DNA of 64,000 bases, taken from Clostridium sp. OF09-36. GTDB lineage: Bacteria > Bacillota > Clostridia > Lachnospirales > Lachnospiraceae. The position numbers and the translations under genes were made by a program. This document shows positions 37,497 through 52,400 of this stretch, one piece after another (positions within the stretch are counted from its first letter, which is position 1; each line of letters starts with the position of its first letter). The notes under the pieces were generated by a model that searched no databases, had not been told where the DNA came from, and was given only the letters and a program-made list of their open reading frames with translations. The stretch lies in assembly GCF_003481985.1 (NCBI RefSeq), contig NZ_QUMD01000015.1, positions 1 to 64,000 of the forward strand, read 5' to 3'.

Positions 37497-40400
37497 TGCA
37501 GTCCGGTCACTATCCGGATACGACTTCGAATCACTTCCGGATACGGCATTGTACGCCAGCTCATCCCAGGATGGCAGACGGTTTAATTTGAAACCCTGAA
37601 GTTCTTTCAGATCCTTCAGTCCATAACGCTTATAGCTTCCATCAGATTCTTATTGCCAGAGAGGAAATCCATAGTGAGATCCATATACGCTGCATAGCGC
37701 TTCGGCTCATTGCGGATTGTACCTGCCGTTGCATCATTGCTGTTGCCATTCGCAGTTCCGACTGTCAGAACCGCCGTTTCTCCATCGAGTTTCGTATCCA
37801 TATGGATCTTGGCAGACGGCGGAGTCTGTGGTGTATAGAACTTCATTCCACCTGATACTACCTGTGCACGGGTTCCATTTAAGTCCTCCACGTTTTCCTT
37901 TTCCGTAGTATTTCCAGACGGAATACGGTAATAAGCAACCGTTGAAGCACTGTCAATGGTCTCCTGTCTTGCACTCTGTTCAGCGTAAGAAGTATTCTTA
38001 CCACTCGTTTCCAGAACACCTTTAATCGTGTTATCTTTAGAAGTATACGTGTAATCTTCCTTTGCCTTCGGATTCGCGGAACCCTGCGGTTTGGTACTCG
38101 TAAAGTAGAACGGTTCATAGTCATGGACTTTCTGTCCACCTACAAATACCTGGGTTTCCAGCAGCTTACTCTGGTTCGTCTGGGAAGTCAGGCTGGCGCT
38201 GCTGTTATTCGCAGTATTTTCCACCTCCAGCACAACCAGAATACGAATACCCTTGTTGACCGGAATTGTGCCATGGATCTGCCATACCATATCCCGTACC
38301 ACGTTATTCGTTACCGTCTTTGCGCTAAACGTGGAGAACGTTCTCGCAAGATTGAAGAAGTTCGGACGTTCCATCTCCATGCCGCTGTACTCATCCTTCA
38401 GTTCCTTATTCTCCGGAACTAACGGATACGCAGCAAGATCTGTGATCGTTCCTGTTTCTCCGGTTGTATCAAACGCTTCAATCTTATCATGTCCGATCGG
38501 GGTAAATCCAACTGCATCCGAATCTGCCACAGCCACACTGACTGGCTGAGGGTCAGCACCCGGAACCTCAGAACCGTCCCGATTCACTCGCGGAAGTGTT
38601 CCCAGATCGAAATTATCCGGCATATAGATCCATCTTGCAATACGCATGCCGTCCGGTGCTACAAAACGGATTACCGGGTTGATCCAGTCAACGCTCTGAC
38701 GCAGCTTACCACTCTCGGTAGGTACATCGTCTTTCGCGTTCACCGCTGTCACGTAGTAAGATACCCGGTCGCCCGGAAGCAGACTGCTGACATCGACGGT
38801 CTGGTCATACTGATTATCTTTTGTATCCGGATTGGCCTTATCAAAATCATTACCGCCATAGGAGAATCCTCTCGGCTCATGCAAATTGTTTTCCTGTGCA
38901 TCTGGATCTGGGATGGAACTTTGTCCCGCATTCTTATACGGAAGGCGGTTCACTGCTATATTCAGCTTGGCTGCACGGTTTGTGAAGCGCAGCTTCTTAT
39001 AGTTATCAAATTCTTTACTGATATTTTTCCATCCTTCATTATTGGATACATGGGTAACACTTTCCACACTGGCCGTATGCATATGCAGTTTTACCTGATT
39101 TGTGATGATTCTGGACAGCTCCAGCGGATTAGTTTTTACCGTTGGGCGGCTCTTTAAATCCCACTCAGGTGTTACTTTCGGATCTGCATCATGGTACTGT
39201 TCTGCAAAAATACCATCAAACAGCAGCTCTGCCGGATCTATGGTTTCGTTTCCAGTCAGTGTTGCATCACCGGCTACATTCGGTCCAAAGTAACGGAGCA
39301 TATTCTGGTGATAATCATTCTTCCAGTTTGTCCGTACCTTCAGGCTGTAATCCATAGCCAGAAGATTGTTCTGTAGGAAGTATCCGCCGCCGGAATCTGC
39401 ATCGAGCTTAGCCGGTGTCAGAATATCTCCATCCTTCGTTGTTCCGAACATCTTTTCTACATCGATCTCATAGTAAACCGCATCTGCATAGTTGTCCGTG
39501 CGGTTTCCGGAAGCATCCACATAGAAAATGTAATCCTTAATGTTCTTTCCACTGATGGGTTCAGCACTTCCGTCATCCTTAAGAACGGATCCGGCCTGAC
39601 TCAGGTCTCCATCCACCTTAATCAGCGAGTTCAGCATTGCTTCATATAAATTATAGGTTGCAACTTTACCGCTGTCTGTCCGTCCATCTGCAGAAGTTAA
39701 GGCCCAATTTGCTTCTTTTGCTGTATACAGCATAAGTTCAGATACCGCGAACTTGTTTTCACCAACTACGTTTTTCAGCTGTTCAGTATCGAAGGAACCA
39801 TTACTCTGCTTATCGCTGATGGTCTTTCGGATAAACTGGATCGGAATCCAGATATGCTGTGTCCGGAGTCCCTCCGGGAGCACATCCACATAGTTGAGTT
39901 CGTTGTAATAAACGCCGCTGTCATCCAGTCCCGGAATTTCCGTTGAATTGCCCTTCGCTGTCGTGTTGGTAGCCCATACACGGTAACGAATGCTGTTCGG
40001 CGTTTTATTATCTGCCCCGTAATCGTAGAAATCAGTGATCGGGGTAACCGTATTATCTTTCTCCAGCTGGTCATATGATGATGAGTCAGCCTTCTTCGGG
40101 TCTATCTGGGTACCCCGTTTTCTTTCTTCCGGCGTACCTTCATCCCGGAGCCTACTGCATTTGTCTCAACTTTTCCTGCAGGTTCTTTCTGCTTTGCATA
40201 CCACATAGCCAGGTTTGCGTAGTTGTGAGTCCAGTATTTGTTGCTATCCACCGGCTCCACATATACTTCCGTGGTAGTATGATAACAAGAATCTACATTC
40301 GTCAGTATTTCTGCCTGTTCCTTGACTGTGATATCATTCAGCTCCTCCGGTTTTTGCGGAATCTGTTCTTCTTTCTGAAGGAATCCCACAAGTCCGTCCG

Positions 40401-43400
40401 CATAGTTTGCCAGTTTTTGTCCATACTGCTGCGTTGTGTAATTACCCTGCATGGACACACCGGTGTTAGGAATTGTTTCCGTCTGAGCTGGGTCTACACT
40501 CGAATCGCTGCGTAATGCATTCAGCTTAAATGTCTTTCCATCCGGCGCAATATCGCAGACATTTCCCATTGCGTACCAGTCCGGATCTTTTCCATTGGTA
40601 TGCTGTTCAATCTCGTCATGCTGCGGATCATACGCATTCGGAACCACATATTCATCGGTCTGCTCCGCGCTGCCCTTCACATTCACAAGACGTACAGCAA
40701 TCTGGGTCGGATACTCATTCTTTTCGAGCTGAATGATATTCGGGTACTTACCTGCCAGATCAGCATCTCATCGTTCAATGGATCGCCCGGCTGTTCTGCC
40801 GTTGTACCCTTGCTGGAAAGCTCTGCATCAGAACTGGACGCCAGATGATCATTTCCATAGAGAGAACCTGTGGTGTCTTTTTTATAACAGAACAGGATTC
40901 GTCCATCCAGCGCTTCCGGAGTCTGATCAGCAGCCGACTTGTATGCGTTCCAGATATCCGTATACGGTATTGTGTAAACTTTCGAACCTGTTGCAGTCGG
41001 TGTTCCATTCTGGTAATCCGATTTCAGCTCCCCTACGGTATTGCCATCCGCATCCTGCTCATATTTCTGAACTGTAATCTCCACATTCATCAGATATGGC
41101 TTGATGCTGTCTGACATTTCCAGATAACGGCTGAAGAAACCCTTGTACAGGCCATCCCTGCGGCCGATATAGGGGAGTGTATCGCGCATGCTCACATAGT
41201 CTGCATGCGTGATTCTTCCATTCCAATCATCCCGTAAAGGCACCTCATCATAATGACCCGTTCTTGCCGATGCAATCTCGATTCCATCATGGTTCTGCTG
41301 GTAAATTCCAAGTCCATAGCCTCGCAGAAGTCCATAAGCCGGAACGTCAGAAGTATTCGGATAATTCTTCGTGATATCTCCACTCGGATCTGCAAACGGT
41401 GCCCCGTCAGCCGGCATGCCAAGTCCATTTTTCTGGCGAATCACCGGAGGGATTACATATATGGAAGCTGCATCCTCCAGATGTCCCGCATGCCATTCCG
41501 CATAAGAATATGTAGCACCATAACTTGTCTGATATGCATACCAGTCACGATAAGACCAGCTACTCTTTCCGTTTTCTGTTCCACTCGTTTTATTTAAGAC
41601 GGTTTTATCCTTTGTTCTTGTTATCGCATCATCCTTACGGTTGATGGTAAGCGAGCCATTTCCTACCGGATCGCTGTTCTTAAACCACGCATCATAAAGT
41701 GCGGAACGCTGAACTCGGATATGGCTGACTTTATCCTGTGCTCTTACCTGATACGACGGATCCATTGATGTAGATGCATCCATATTGAACTGATTTCCCA
41801 GTTCCAGACGTGCCGCAACCTGAGCCTCCTGCGGTCCAACTTTCAGAACACGTCCTGCAATCTCCACGGAATGACGGGTATTCTGCTTCTGAACCTGATA
41901 GGTTTGATTGTATGGCGGATTATCCGTCTTGATTTTTTCACCTGTTTCATCAATATAAGTACTAATTGGCGGAATCTCCGGATCCTGGGGTTCCTGATAC
42001 CAGGTTCCCTCATCTGCAGCAATTGCATCCCACAGGTTTTCCGTCTCGCCGGAGGCAGGATCTGCATTGATGGAAAGGTTCAATACTACTTTATCAATAC
42101 TGCCTGTTTCTTTCACCAATGATGCAGTCTCATAATAGAGTGCATCGGATCTGGTGGCCGTTAACACACGGGCATCGTAGGCCGGAATCGTCTGATGTGT
42201 AAAACGGTCTGTATCCGTGGCCAGGAGATTGATACGCCACCAGTGTTCATCGCCATCCTCCGTTACATTCCATTTCTTTACCTGTACGTCTGCGTTAGTC
42301 TGCCACTGGTTTTTGGTAATCACATACGGATCTCCGTCAACCGGGTACACGGTAATATGGTTGAGATACGGGCGTAATGCAGGACGCAGTTTGACATAAT
42401 ATGCCTCAAACCTGTCAGACGGCAGAGATACTGCAATATCGACATTGGCCGCCGTATTGTAATCTGCGGAATTTGTTTCTACCTGTTTGACACCAGAATT
42501 CCACCAGCCCGCATACAGATTATTCGGATAGCCCGAATTGTAAATCTTATCATTTACACCAAGCTGCCGGAAATCTACCGTGTAGGCGGCAAGTGCCTTA
42601 TAACCAATCTTCGCCTCTGTGTTATCCTTATAATAGTATGGATCTTCATGCGGCCATCTACCTGCTGGATGGCTAATCCAATACCAGGGAGTTGTTAATT
42701 TGTTTCTATTCTGATACTTTCCCCGTGTCTCATCTGTGAACCGCTTGGAATCCAGATATCCGGCTTCATCCTGCGGAGCGTCCTTAAATACCGCACTGAT
42801 TGTTGTATCAAAGAACATTCTCGGTGTATACACGAAAGTCTCATCGGTATCACTGCGCTTATGATTCAGAACCGCAATCTCCGCAAAGTTATTTCCCTGC
42901 TGGTCCTGATATCCATTTACCAGATTTGTTGTATCCTGCTGCTCTGCTTTCTCATACTGCTCATAGGTATGACTGTACAGCAGGGTATCAAAGGTTCCAA
43001 TGTTTTCTGTCTTCTGGGCATTCTGAAGCTTCTGTCCTTCTACAGCATTATCATTGTCCTTGATTTCCTTATCGCTGATTCCCACAAACACAACAGACTC
43101 GGAACCGGTCTGGGTCTGATCCATAATCGGATTTACACTCAGGCTTTCGTCCTCCTGTCCTGCTCTCATCGGCAGGAAATCAGAGCCCTCAATGATCACA
43201 CTGGAAATGGTGGTCATGCCGAGTTTTGTTGTTCCATTCGCTGAGCTGATAAGCAGGGTTCGCGGAATGACCAGATCTCCTTCATAGGTCTGATACAGTC
43301 CCTTGCCCAGAGAAGCTACCTGAGACGGATTCGTCTTCTCAGTTTCCCGTTGCAGCGTTGTCGCCATGCCAGCAGGGGTTATATCGTTTCCATTCTCGTC

Positions 43401-46400
43401 ATACAGCTTAAGGTTAAAGACACCGTTTCCATTGGTCTGTGCCGGATCACCGATTCCTTCTGTCGCACGCGGAAGTCTACTATACGGATCTCGGTCAGAT
43501 GCAAGGTTTGACGGCTGCGATGGTGTGTAGCCATCACGGGTCAGAACCAGTTTCTTCTTATTTAATGCATCTACAATCGTGATCCGGTCGATCACCGCTT
43601 CCTCAAAGAGTTTGCTGCGGATGATCATATCCATGGTATGGAAACCACGATCTGGCTCGCCTTCATCCTGTCCCATATCCGGTTTCATCTCAAAGCGGAA
43701 CTGCTCCATACGGGAAATACTGTCGTTGGTCAGGCCAAATACAGACAGATACTCTCTGGAGTACGGAACTACGTTGTACTGTGTATCCCCGTCTTCCGTA
43801 TCTTTATTTTCCAGGATGCCTCCCGCACGCTTGTAGTAATAGCTTTCCGCATGAACCTTTGGTCGCGGTTCCTTCACGGAAAATGCCGCGGATACTTCCG
43901 GTTCAACGCCATCTGCACTCTGAATCAGACTGTTTGTTCCAGCTACATAATCTTTAAATGTAGCCTTTGCTGTCAGTGCATTGTCATAGCCATTCTTCTC
44001 AGCAAATTGCTGTGGATAGGTTTCGTAATCCGCATAACGGTTAATCTGACCATAAATATCTACCGCACCGCATTTATCATCTTTTACCTGACTTCCAAAG
44101 GAGCTGAATACCAGTTCTACGCAAACCGGATATTTGATGCATTTCTCCTCTGAACCCGGAACATACCAGGCATCGAATGGAATGGTGTAGTCAGGACCAC
44201 ACAGATTCAGCAGTTCACTGCGCTCAATTGTGCAGACATGCGGCGCATTTCCATCTGCGTCTGCACTTTCATTCGAAGACGCATATCCATATACCCGGAT
44301 TTCCATCAGTTCACCGGTACTGTCCGCATCACTGCTCGTTGCCTTTGGCGGGCCGAATATATCCTTGTCCAGACGAATCTTTGTCATCTGGAAACCACGT
44401 CGGCGTTCTTCCTGAGGCGCATCCGCTTTCTCAGTGCCGGTTGTTTTATAAGGAGTATACTTCGGCTCATTGTCATTCAGCGGAAGTTCTACCCGCAGTA
44501 TTGGCTGAGACATGGCACTTTCTGAATCATTTCCGAGGAGAATGTGATAATAGGTATCTTTCTCATTCTCGTAAGAAACATCTGTCAGCGTGCTTCCTTC
44601 TCCGCGGTCCTTTACTGCAGTCATTTTAATCGTAGCCTCAGACGGTGATAACAGCAGAGTTCCCTCACTTTGGGCACTGGACTGCAGTGTTCCCAGTTTG
44701 CTGCTTGTCTCATACAGGCAGCTCCAGTCTGCAGTCAGAGTGAGTTTCTTAATAGCATCTGTGTTGCTGCCAATATCGCCATTCCCATCTTCCGCATAAA
44801 TATATCCACTCGGTGAACCCTTGATCATGAACAGGCTCTCATTCTTTTTTACATAAGTGTTATGGGAAGAAACCGGATCCTCATAACTGCTCTGGTAATG
44901 ACCAACCGCCATAGAAACTGTTTTCACATGCTCTAACGGTTCCTGGGCAGTGTTCCACACGCTCTCCTTTACTTCCAGCTTCAGCTGTCCATCAGATTTG
45001 GTGATCAAATCCGAAGCTTTTACGGTTCTGGTCGTTTCTTCTCCTCGGCGCCCCCTATACGTCAATGTATACAGATAACTGTCCAGCGTAGCCTCTGTTG
45101 GGTATACGGAACGCTCTACGCCATCTGCTCCCTTCACCTTCTGAGCCTGAATCACCACCTGAGCCGCGACGTCCCCGTTTACCGGTCTATGTTCCTTTAA
45201 GGTGATGGTATCCAGACAGATATATCCTTCCCGTGTAATATTCGGGATCAGGAATTCATCTGAGGTAAGTTCATCCACCTCAAAACCACGAATGTAGGTC
45301 TGACCCTGACTCTCCGGTGTCTTGGTAACCGGAACTTCAGCTTTCACAATTCCGTAATATGCACGGCTGGCTCCTGTATTGCCAAGCTTTACTGCATAGT
45401 ACGCTCTTCGTCCGCCTATGGTTGCATTGCGCTCTCGTTTGACATTATCCCGGTTGTCGTAACTCCAGCTTGAATTGGATGCTCCGTAAGGAAGTACCTT
45501 ATTGGTCATGACAGCCTTGGCCGGACGGATATCAATATTCTGTACATATGTCTTATCCAGTGCCGGAGATACTTTCTCACTGCTGCTCCACTGCTGATAG
45601 CCCTTCGGGTTGGTGTCAGATGTAGTCTCTGGCAGCGCAGATTTTGCTTTCGTAGTGGCCGTCAGATTTCCACCATACCGATTCTGGTTCGCCTGCTTCT
45701 CATTAAAGGTTCCCGGATTTCCGTAAATACGGATCCAGTTCTGATGACTTACCGTATTAATGATGGGTTTCACCGCATTTATGTTATACCAGTAAGAACT
45801 ATCAAATATATATGCACTTTCGGTCGGAGCTGCTGCTGCATAATCCTGTGAGGTTACATCAGGGATATGTTCATTGCCATAATAAATATCGTAACTAACC
45901 TCAATCGATGCAATTTTTTCACTTGTTACCAGATATGTTACATTTGCATCTGTCGACTGCGGCATCGTTTTTACTACTGCAATCTTCGGATTTCCATCCA
46001 AATCAGCAATCACCTGTCCGCCGCCAGTCTTCTGTCCAATGGTAGCAGATGTAACAGATGTTCCACCATTCGCTGCTGCCGCCGCATCGGTCACCATCTT
46101 TCTCAGCTGTGTTTCATTGTACGAAGCAATCTGAGCTCCGGACGCATCATAAAATGTCAGGGCCGGGTTCGTACCATACTCACAGATGTCCTTATCGATG
46201 CAAAGACCGGTCACGTCAAAACCAATATTTCCGGTACTCTCTGATACTATCGGAACATTCACACGGAATCGGGCATCCGGAATATCAGAGTAACTGCGGT
46301 CACTATACGGGCGATAGACACTCGCCGTATTGTTTCTATCCTGGAACAACTTATTTCCATAAGTAAAGAGATAACTGTGCTGGAATCTGTCATACATTGC

Positions 46401-49400
46401 CCGATCATCCACATTACCCAGTGGTGCATCTATGGAACGTTTATTCTCCGATGACGAATTATAATAGTTCGTATTGGCATTCGCTGTCCGACTACCGTAG
46501 TTCGGATTAAGCGGGGCTCCGCTTGCATCCTTGAGCTTTGTATCCTCAAAAATTGCCTGAAGGAAACCATACGGGTGCGGTTTTTCCACATACATTGTTG
46601 TCCTGTACGGTTTTGCGCTCTGAGCCGGACTTTTAGCAGGGCTGAAGATCTGTTCCAGACTCGTGTTTGCAGTATAGCCATAAAACTGAAGCTGTTCCGG
46701 GCGAATAAACGCAGCCTCGCTGTAAAGTCCGCTGTTATCCTCATAATCCGCATACACATTGGTGGTTCCGCAAACACGAATTTTAACTCCTTCTGCCTGC
46801 ATTGTTGCGAAATCCGCATTGGAAGCCGCATTGCCCTTTACATTCCGGAAACGAATACGAATATAGCGTACACCATCCAGTTTCTTGCCCTGTTTCGCTT
46901 CCATCTGTGCTTTGGTAATAACAAGCTTTCCACCCTGCATATAGTTACTGATCGAATCGTTAACTCCATCCAGGTTTTCGTTGATACCGGCTATCACCAG
47001 AGTCTCCTCTTTCTTCAGTCCATAGTTGTAACCAACATCCTCGCCATACTGTATGTCATTAGACAGTCCGCCAAATTCCACGCTGTACACAGAACCATAC
47101 TTACTCAGTTGATCCGCGTCAATGATAAGACTGTCAAACAGGAAACCGGCAGCGTTTCCGTTCGTATCTTTTACGCACGGCAGCTTAATGAACAAGGTTC
47201 CCATAGTCAGCATGTATTTTTCATAATTACTATTATTGCATGCTCCTATATAATAGTGGAACTCCTTCTCATGCTGATTGTATGGAACATAAATGGTCTG
47301 ATCATGCTGGTCATAACCCATCAGTTTTGCGCGATCCGCAACATCCTGATATGCTTTATAGTAGGAATCTGCTACGAGATACGCATTATTTGCAGACTTC
47401 AAAACTGCGCAGAACACATCATTTGCTTCGGCATAGTATTCTCCTGCCTTGCGGATTCTGTCTGTGTCATCATCGTTCTTCGGCACACGATCTGTTACAT
47501 CCTGCGGACGTTTTTCTTCCGTATGGAAGGATGCTTCAAACCGGTACTCACCACCATAGCTCGCCGCACCTTTTAATTCCACATTTACAGGATTTGCATC
47601 ATCCACATCTCCATGGAAATTTTCAAAGATCACGGTAAACTTGGCCGGAAGCAGAATGGTATCCTGACCATCTCCGGCTGTGGTTGACGGAGTCTCCCAC
47701 ACCTTTTTGTCGATCACATAGTCTCCATTCTGATCTTTAAGGTTTGCGAGATCTTGACCACTGATAATCCTCTTTCCATTTCTCACAAGCTTGTTGCTGC
47801 TATCGTACTTATAACCCTCAATGATAACAGAACGAATCGCACCTGTCTTTGCCGGATCATCCGGGATTCGCAGTTCACTGGAAACAAATCCTTCTTTTCT
47901 GCCTTTCTGGAGCTGGTAATAATCATCCAATATTGTAGTGCCAGGCTGCGGATTCATTATTGCATCGGAGGTGAGTCCATCATTCACCCAGCTTGGGAAC
48001 TGCACTTCCAAGACTCCGGCAATCAGAGCGGAGGCCAGGCCATCATTTACAGCCGGATCTCCACTGTTTGTAAGCTTGACAGAAATGGTCTGCTCTACAC
48101 CAGCACTTGCCACACCGGCCTGAATGTATTTGTATTCCTTTGTTCCATTCGGGTGCGTAACTGCGTACTGCCAAGAGTAACCATTCGCAGAATCTCTGTA
48201 ATTGCCGTTTGAAGTGCTGTTTTTCAGCCCCAGAACAACATTTGGATTTGGATCTACATACAGCTTTTTCACTCCAAGAGCATTTCCCTCGTCATCCAGT
48301 CCCAGATCTTCTCCTTTGTATACATACTTGACTGTTCCGGTACCTATAGTCTCTGCTGTAAAAGAGTTCTTCAGTTCCAGATCCTGCTCATACACATTGG
48401 AATGTCCGATAAGGCTGCAGTACAAACGCTTGTCCAGCGTTGTCGTCGTACCATCGCTGCCGATCTGTACGCTGTTTTCTGTCATCTGGTCATCCATATC
48501 GCTCAGCCAGATCACTACCCGGCCGATCTGCCAGGATTCCGCTGTCTCATTACTCTGCTTAAAAATATCCTCACGTTTAATGGTTAATATACCATTAGTA
48601 ACATAATTTTGCTTCAGCTCTTGCCCTGTAAAAGTTGCCTTTGGCTTAGCATTTGCAGCGGTATCATCAACATCGTAAAATTTGATCTGGTCGATTTCTG
48701 CCCAGTTATCCGCAGAAGCGCCCAGCATATGTTTTACATCAAATTCCAGACAATCCAGTACAAAGCCCCGGTGTTTCAGTCCATCCGGAACATCATCGCC
48801 GTTCGTGAACATATCCAGGCCCAAATCTACCGTTCCGGTATACATAACTGCAGTAGAATCATTTCCTAATTTCAGATCATAGGAAAATTCCTGCTGGTAC
48901 GGAACCGGCTGCTGTTTTGAGGAAAACGACTTTCCGTTATGACTCCAGGTTACCATTGCGTCGATGGTCGCTTAGCCATAACAAACTTCAGGATTCCATC
49001 ATCCTCAAAGGTGTAAATATTTTCATCCTCATCCTTAAAGATCTGTCCAGTCAGGCGGTCTTTCCATCCAGTCACCTCAACCTTACTCGTACCGGTTGCT
49101 TCGCAAATGCTGGAGGAAGTTCCGTAAACGCGCATCCACAGATAATCCATGGGATCTTCGGCATCTCCGGATGTATTCTCATCGTCCGATGTTCCAAATT
49201 TATCTTTCAGATCATCGCTGGCCATAAAGGAGGCATAGGACAAGGTGAATGTTTCAATCTGACATCCGTTTTTCTTCTCACCCTCCAGATCAATATAAAC
49301 AGAATCTACAACATACTCCTGATGAGGATTGATTCCCTGATTCGGATCTGTTACAAGGTAATCGCGCAGCAGCTCCGTTTTCGTATAGGTTACTTTCGTT

Positions 49401-52400
49401 CCGTCCGCATAGTTCAGGATCAGGATTGGCTGTTCTGTAAGAGTACCGTCATCTTCTCTCTTATAATGTGGTTTTCCCGCTTCCAAAAGCTGTCTGCTAA
49501 TGCGGATTCCCTTTGTGAAGAACGCTGGTACCAGAGTATTCGGTTTTGCATCCTCGCTTTGATCAATTTCTTCCTTATTTAATTTGAAATTAATATCTAC
49601 GTTGTAACCTTCTGCTGGCATCTTATTTTTCACCTGAATCAGGTAATTACCATAATCCAGCGTAATCGGTGTCTCCAGCTTATCCGGGTCCGTGTTATGT
49701 CTGTTTTTAATTTCTGTCTCGGCAAAAACATTAGCTTCAATCTGAGACTTTTCTACATGAGCCGGATCTGTGCTGAACTTTTTCTCTTTGTAGTTCATCA
49801 CAGTATTATCCAGGTCAAAATATCCAACCTTATCTGTCAGCTGTCCCTGTTCCAATGCCACCGGCAAACGTTCATTCTTAAAAAGCAGAATGTTGAAGTT
49901 GGTATTGATCGTATTGACCCGCTGTCCTGCGATTCTTGACACACCAACCAAACGTACATTACCCAGGCAGGTTGTAAGCGGTACCCAGCAGCAGCGGTAA
50001 TTGATACGCACCAGCTTCGGGTAAATCCCCAGCTCATCAAAGTAGTTCGTCAGATCCATAGAGTAGACGTTAGCCGGTTCTCCATTTATCGTCTCTGCTG
50101 TGTCGGACAGCAGTTTAAAATCACCGGTTTTCTCACGGTCTACCGGAATCCAGACTCTATTCTTATCAGATTCCTTGCCTGGTTCAACATATTCGATTAC
50201 TGGATATTCATTCTGATCCCGATCTCCTACTATACCGACTCCAAGAAGCGGATCTGTTCCGCCAAGCCAATAATCTGCCGGGTTTTTTCCATCCTTACTA
50301 TAATCGTCACTCAGGCGCTTAGGAAATACAAACTGGATTTCCTGAAGATCAAATGCATCCGGAAGTGTATCCACTACATTCGGACGATACATCGGAGCTG
50401 AAAAATTCAGTTTTAAATCGCCACTGGTTTTTGAGTTTGCAATTCCCACATTCTCTAATGTATAAACCAGTTTCTTTCCTGCGTAATATGCATCCGCCCA
50501 CTGCAATGTTTTCTCACCGGATGGTTCATACTGTGGAAGCGTGAAATAGGTAGTCGCACTTGAAGTCTGTAACAGACGGTGTCCCAGGCCTTTTGTATCT
50601 GTTCCAGGCTGCTCATCGACTGTCCAGGTTCCAGACGGCTGTTCATCTGCAGTTTCGTCCAAAACCGCTGTATCTGCCTGAACCTGCGCAGAATCTTCTT
50701 CATCCAGTTCCTGAGTATCTGCGTTTTCTTCCGACTGCTCGTCTTCCTGTTTTTCTCCATAATGCAATGCTGCTTCCCGTTCTTCCTCCGGTCTGTCATC
50801 TATTAACGGTACTCCCGTATCCGCTACACGATGCTCATCTGAATTTTCAGCATTAGCCTCAATGGCTCTGATGGCCTCCTGACTTGCGATTCCATTTCCA
50901 CCAAAATAAACATACGCATCTGATTGGACATCAATGTTTACGGTATCGCCCCGCTGCCCGTATACAGAACTGGTAAACGGAACGAACACACGGTATGCAC
51001 GACTAATCTTTTTATCCGGATCTTTCGAATAGCCAGGTATATAAGGATCGCCGTTATCATTCTCACCAAACTGCGGTGGATACAGAGTCTGATTGCGCAC
51101 ACGGAACGTGAAATTAGCGCCGGTACTATGCCGGTAACCAATCAATTTTCCTCCTTTGGCTATCAGGTCATCAGGATTCTCTGTTTCCCAGAGATCTTTC
51201 GGAACATCCGTGACATCAACAATCACGGCACCACCGCTGTTATCATATTCTTCCGCGCGGTAATGTACATTCGACAGGTCATTGGCAATCCATTTTCCGG
51301 TATATGTTCTGTCATCGTCCTTATTGTCTGTCTCGCTCTCGTCTTTATTACTGTTCCAATAGTCCGGATTTTCCTGAATTGTGCCATCTTCTCCGCGATA
51401 ATATCTCGTATACTGCCACGATTCTGAATATGCTTTCTCAGTTGTATCATAAGGTGGCTTTATGGTGATATCGTAATTGGAAAATATGGTCTCATCCGGA
51501 ACCATGCGGTCTTCTTTCAATTCGCCATCTACAAGTCCGGAAGTATTTTTAATCGTCAGCAAATAGGACGCATAGTTATTCTTCTGCCATACCACAACCG
51601 GCTTTTCTTTTGTACCATTGATGGTCTTCAAAGAACAAGTCCAGTCAATATTGGAATATAGAAAACGAATAAAGGAGTTCGGATCGGTCTTCTTTGCTCC
51701 TGCTGTGCAGTTTGCTCCAAAATCATATTTATCTTTTTTCTCTCCGGTCGGCGTTGTAAAGCCTTCCATATCAATCCATGCCTGGCATTCAGCTTCCAAT
51801 CCCTCTGGGATTTGATACTTTTCCCTATTTATTATGAAAAACTTAAAATTGGCTTTAATGGTCAGATGATCCGATGTTGATATGCTCTTCTGATATTTAA
51901 GTTTTACATTGCCCCAATAGTATCCCTCATCGCCAAGGACCTGCAGCATCTGAGCGCTGTTCGGCTCTAATACATACGGATATGTCGGGATCTGATCACC
52001 GTCGTACACATCAATGTCATAACTGGCTCCTGCTTCTTTCGCAGCTTCTTCCGCTTTTATTTCTGTCTCTGTTGCAGACTCTTCTGCCTTTGTTTCCGTT
52101 TCTGTCTCTGTTGCAGACTCTTCTGTCTTTGTTTCCGTCTCTGTTTCTGTTACAGACTCCGCTGCTTTTGTCGTTGCTTCTGCTTTAGACTCCTCTGCCT
52201 TTGTTTCCGTCCCTGCTTCTGTTTCGGACTCTTCTTTTTTCGTGTCTGTCTCCACTGCAGATTCTTTTGTTTCTTTTTCCGTTTCCTGTGCGGATCCAGC
52301 TTTTTCGGTTTTCTTTGCAGCTTCTGCTGTTGTTGTCTCTGCTTCTGCTGTAGATACCTCCTGCTCAGCATTTGAAGTATCTACAGTCGATTCTGATTTT

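Noticed and set aside
46575..47576. Long open frames on the plus strand opposite the giant gene (for example 333 codons here, 222 codons at 38489)
   Set aside because: They lack ribosome sites, start and stop at random within the conserved minus-strand gene, and have Ile/Cys/His-rich compositions typical of antisense shadows.
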